Assembly: GCF_016862455.1 (NCBI RefSeq)
Contig: NZ_BOMZ01000092.1
Location: 1-34,238, forward strand
Reading direction: 5' to 3'
From: Actinoplanes utahensis
GTDB taxonomy: Bacteria > Actinomycetota > Actinomycetes > Mycobacteriales > Micromonosporaceae
Length of the DNA: 34,238 bases
This document shows, in pieces, positions 32,135 to 34,238 of the stretch. The position numbers and the translations under genes were made by a program. Numbering within the stretch: the stretch's first letter is position 1; the number at the start of each line of letters is the position of its first letter. The notes below the pieces were generated by a model, which did not search any database, had not been told where the DNA came from, and saw only the letters and a list, made by a program, of their open reading frames with translations.

Positions 32135-33220
32135 TCAGGAGAGCTGATCGGCGGAGTAGTAGCCGCCGTCGACGAGGACGCGCTCATAGTTCGACCGGTC
32201 CACGTTCACCGGCTGCAGCAGGAAGGTCGGCACCATCTCGACCCCGTTGTGGTACTGCTTCGTGTCGTTGACCATCGGTTCCTCGTCGCTCAGCACCGCG
32301 TCGGTCATCTGCACGGCCACCTTGGCCAGCTCCCGGGTGTCCTTGTACACCGTCTCGGTCTGCTTGCCGGCCGCGATCAGCCTCACCGACTCCAGCTCGG
32401 CGTCCTGGCCGGTCAGCACCGGCAGCGGGCGGCTCTTCGAGCCGTACCCGGCGGCTTCCAGGGCGGCGAGGATGCCACGGGTGATGCCGTCGTACGGCGA
32501 CAGCACCGCGTCCACCCGCGCCGACCGGTACGGACCCGCCAGCAGTCTCGCCATCCGCTTCTGCGCCACCGCGCCGTCCCAGCGCATCGTCGCGACCTTC
32601 GCGAACCTCGTCTCGCCGCTGCGCACCACCAGCTTGCCGGCGGCGATGTACGGCTTCAGCACGCTCATCGCCCCGTTGAAGAAGAACGTGGCGTTGTTGT
32701 CGTCCGCCGACCCGGCGAACAACTCGACGTTGAACGGGCCTTTCGCGGTCTTCAGCTTCAGCGCGTCCACGATCGCGCCGGCCTGCTCGACACCCACCTT
32801 GAAGTTGTCGAACGTCGCGTAGTAGGCGATGTCGCCGCTGTCCCGGATCAGCCGGTCGTAGGCGATCACCGGGATCCCGGCCTTCGCCGCCTTCGACAGC
32901 ACACTCTTCAGCGCCGTCCCGTCGATCGCGCCGACCACCAGGGCGCTGACCTTCGCGTCGACCATGTCGCCGATCTGGTCGACCTGCTTCTGCACGTCGT
33001 CGTCGGCGTACTGCATGTCGGTGCCGTACCCGAGCAGCTGGAACTGCTTGACCATGTTCTCGCCGTCGGCGATCCACCGCGTGGACGCCTTCGTCGGCAT
33101 GGCCAGCCCGATCACGGCCTGTTCAGCGCCGGCCGCCGCCTCGGGCTCGTCGCTGCCGCAACCGGCCGAGACGGCCAGTACGGTCGCAGCCGTCGCCCAC
33201 GCCAACCATCGTGCCGCCAC
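32135..33220 (-). CDS. Sugar-binding lipoprotein (XylF/ChvE-like)
   Basis: The 361-residue product has a lipoprotein signal (VSAGC, Cys near residue 21) and a type I periplasmic-binding fold. Landmarks are VIGLAMPTKASTRWIADGENM, ALVVGAIDGTALKSVL, IPVIAYDRLIRD, VELFAGSADDNNATFFFNG and VLTGQDAELESVRLIAAGKQTETVYKD. This matches the xylose/multi-sugar group (XylF, ChvE). No ATPase or permease gene follows; instead the stop touches a chemoreceptor gene. ChvE-type proteins both feed transport and trigger receptors, so a sensing role is likely. The GTG at 33220 has GGGGGA seven bases upstream. A 12-bp hairpin sits in the leader. Confidence 0.87.
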   Translation of the reverse strand: MAARWLAWATAATVLAVSAGCGSDEPEAAAGAEQAVIGLAMPTKASTRWIADGENMVKQFQLLGYGTDMQYADDDVQKQVDQIGDMVDAKVSALVVGAIDGTALKSVLSKAAKAGIPVIAYDRLIRDSGDIAYYATFDNFKVGVEQAGAIVDALKLKTAKGPFNVELFAGSADDNNATFFFNGAMSVLKPYIAAGKLVVRSGETRFAKVATMRWDGAVAQKRMARLLAGPYRSARVDAVLSPYDGITRGILAALEAAGYGSKSRPLPVLTGQDAELESVRLIAAGKQTETVYKDTRELAKVAVQMTDAVLSDEEPMVNDTKQYHNGVEMVPTFLLQPVNVDRSNYERVLVDGGYYSADQLS

Positions 33221-33236
33221 GGATCGTTCCCCCTGT

Positions 33237-33270
33237 CCCGTCGAGGCCGGACATCCCGGGCCTCGACGGG
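33237..33270. terminator. 12-bp perfect hairpin between VOC and sugar-binding genes
   Basis: Arms CCCGTCGAGGCC (33237-33248) and GGCCTCGACGGG (33259-33270) enclose 10 bases. It lies 43 bases after the VOC stop on the minus strand, so it can end that transcript; it has no U-tract, as is usual for actinobacterial terminators. It also lies 17 bases before the sugar-binding gene start and, if transcribed with it, could affect its translation. Confidence 0.6.
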
Positions 33271-33313
33271 TAGATCGGTGACGTACCCCCGATCATGAGG
33301 AAAGGCTCCTTCC

Positions 33314-34039
33314 TTATCGGTACGGGGTGAGCACGCAGAACTCGTTCCCCTCCGGATCGGCCAGCACCCGCCACGGGAAATCGCCCCGGGCGGCGTCGCC
33401 GGCCCCGAGCCCCCGCAGCCGCTCCACCTCCGCCCCCTGGTCCTCCGGCAGCAGGTCGAAGTGCAGACGCCTACCCGCGGTCCGTGCCCCGGACGTACGA
33501 AGAAACTCCAGGTAGGGGCCGGTGCCGGTGGCCGACCGCAGTCGCGCGAAATCGCCGGTCACCTCGTGCGCCGTCCAGCCGATCGCCGCGCCCCAGAACC
33601 GGGCCATCGCCCGCGGATCCACACAGTCGACCGCGATCGCCGCGATCGGGCCGGTGTCCCGGTAGACCTCGCGCGGCTCCAGCACACAGAACAGATTGCC
33701 CTCCGGATCGGCCAGAACCGTCCACGGAACGTCGCCCTGACCCACGTCCGCGGGCGTCGCGCCGAGGTCCCGCAGACGTGCGACCGTCTCCGCCTGGTGC
33801 GCCGCCGACGAACTCGCCAGATCCAGATGCACCCGGCCCTCGACCGTCTCCGGGTCCGGAACGGCGATGACGTCGAGGCAGGCGGTGACCGGATCCGGCC
33901 AGACGAACCCGGCCGGTCCGATCGCGGTCGCCACCGGGCTCTCGGTGAAAACGGTCCAGCCCAGCGCCTCCGCCCAGAACCGGCCGATCGCCGCCTGGTC
34001 CCGTGCCTTCAGATTCCACTGCACCAACCGCAAGACCAT
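33314..34039 (-). CDS. Two-domain VOC (glyoxalase/bleomycin resistance fold) protein
   Basis: The 241-residue product is two tandem VOC domains of about 120 residues each. The repeated elements are RFWAEALGWTVF and RFWGAAIGWTAHE, VHLDLASS and LHFDLLPED, then WTVLADPEGNLFCVLEP and WRVLADPEGNEFCVLTP. His and Glu at the ends of these strands fit the metal- or ligand-binding pattern of the fold. Such proteins may bind antibiotics or act on small aldehydes; nothing here decides it. The ATG at 34039 begins the first domain directly. It is a single gene, isolated by hairpins on both sides. Confidence 0.87.
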   Translation of the reverse strand: MVLRLVQWNLKARDQAAIGRFWAEALGWTVFTESPVATAIGPAGFVWPDPVTACLDVIAVPDPETVEGRVHLDLASSSAAHQAETVARLRDLGATPADVGQGDVPWTVLADPEGNLFCVLEPREVYRDTGPIAAIAVDCVDPRAMARFWGAAIGWTAHEVTGDFARLRSATGTGPYLEFLRTSGARTAGRRLHFDLLPEDQGAEVERLRGLGAGDAARGDFPWRVLADPEGNEFCVLTPYR

Positions 34040-34120
34040 GCGCTTCTTTCTACCCGACCGGCCGGGGCCCGGGATGGGACCGTCCGCCGGACGGCGGGTA
34101 AGCCGGGCACCGGGCTACTT

Positions 34121-34176
34121 CCGGCTGGTTCTCACTGCTGTCTCAACAGCGGGAGACAGCAGTGAGAACCAGCCGG
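34121..34176 (-). terminator. Perfect 24-bp inverted repeat, likely strong terminator
   Basis: Arms at 34121-34144 and 34153-34176 are perfectly complementary over 24 bases, with an 8-base loop. It begins 10 bases past the stop of the partial minus-strand gene at the right edge, and lies upstream of the VOC gene on the same strand. Its length and perfection are unusual for a simple terminator. Confidence 0.8.
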
Positions 34177-34186
34177 GGGACAGGGG

Positions 34187-34238
34187 TCAGGCGGTGTCGC
34201 GGCGGCGGAAGGCGAGGGCGCCGGCGCCGAGGGCGAGC
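34187..34238 (-). CDS. C-terminal end of a membrane-anchored protein (5' end outside window)
   Basis: On the minus strand the last 52 bases read LALGAGALAFRRRDTA and then a TGA at 34187-34189. A hydrophobic Gly/Ala/Leu stretch followed by Arg-Arg-Arg and a few residues is the usual end of a cell-wall sorting signal or of a type I membrane anchor. An LPxTG-like motif, if present, would lie outside the window. The stop is followed at once by the strong hairpin, which supports a real gene end. Only 16 codons are visible, so the call is limited. Confidence 0.6.
   Translation of the reverse strand, partial: LALGAGALAFRRRDTA

Noticed and set aside
33123..33296. A small leader reading frame on the minus strand with AAGGAAGGAG upstream of an ATG at 33296
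   Set aside because: The ribosome site is attractive, but the 57-codon frame runs into the sugar-binding gene out of frame and through the hairpin, and its product looks random.

Overview
The window is very G+C-rich, densely coded DNA with strong third-position GC bias. GTG starts, GTGA/ATGA overlaps and several likely leaderless starts are common. Together with the gene families (LpqY-SugABC-type trehalose importer, GH15 trehalase, PPK2 kinases, DUF1023 hydrolase, F420-type luciferase-like oxidoreductase, NarL-type two-component pairs) this points to a filamentous actinomycete. A flagellar-type chemoreceptor suggests a motile-spore genus of the Micromonosporaceae, such as Actinoplanes; that genus-level guess is inference. 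I see no tRNA, rRNA, CRISPR array, integrase or intact insertion sequence, so this looks like ordinary chromosome with a few eroded patches.

Layout. 1-3.8 kb is a worn region: the tail of a repeat-ending protein, a ferritin-like protein, an N-terminally truncated alpha/beta hydrolase, a small unknown protein, a luciferase-like oxidoreductase damaged at both ends, and a lipoprotein carrying an FtsX-like extracellular domain. 3.8-7.9 kb is a divergent module: a secreted DUF1023 hydrolase translationally coupled to a membrane acyltransferase, facing a NarL-family kinase/regulator pair across a perfect inverted repeat. 7.9-8.9 kb is gene-poor and holds remnants, including a degraded copy of the 3' end of a nearby MFS gene. 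8.9-15.9 kb holds an SPFH-like lipoprotein, an MFS exporter, and an alternating set of two PPK2 polyphosphate kinases with a cation/proton antiporter and a SulP anion transporter.

15.9-20.4 kb carries an amino-acid/peptide module on the minus strand: a ThrE-like exporter, then an APC antiporter, a small membrane-anchored protein of unknown function and an M20 dipeptidase, the last three overlapping. 20.5-24.2 kb is a plus-strand operon of a DHA2 MFS exporter, an M24 peptidase and a Thr/Glu-repeat lipoprotein. 24.2-30.5 kb is a trehalose locus: lpqY-sugA-sugB-sugC on the minus strand, divergent from a GH15 trehalase-like hydrolase, so uptake and hydrolysis sit side by side. 30.5-33.2 kb pairs a sugar-binding lipoprotein with a chemoreceptor and no transporter genes. 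The right edge has a two-domain VOC protein, a long perfect hairpin and the last residues of a membrane-anchored protein.

The most interesting candidates are the polyphosphate-kinase/ion-transporter cluster, the orphan sugar-binding protein plus chemoreceptor operon, the unnamed small protein between the APC permease and the M20 dipeptidase, the palindrome-separated two-component/hydrolase-acyltransferase module, and the direct repeat of an MFS gene end flanking the SPFH-like lipoprotein gene.
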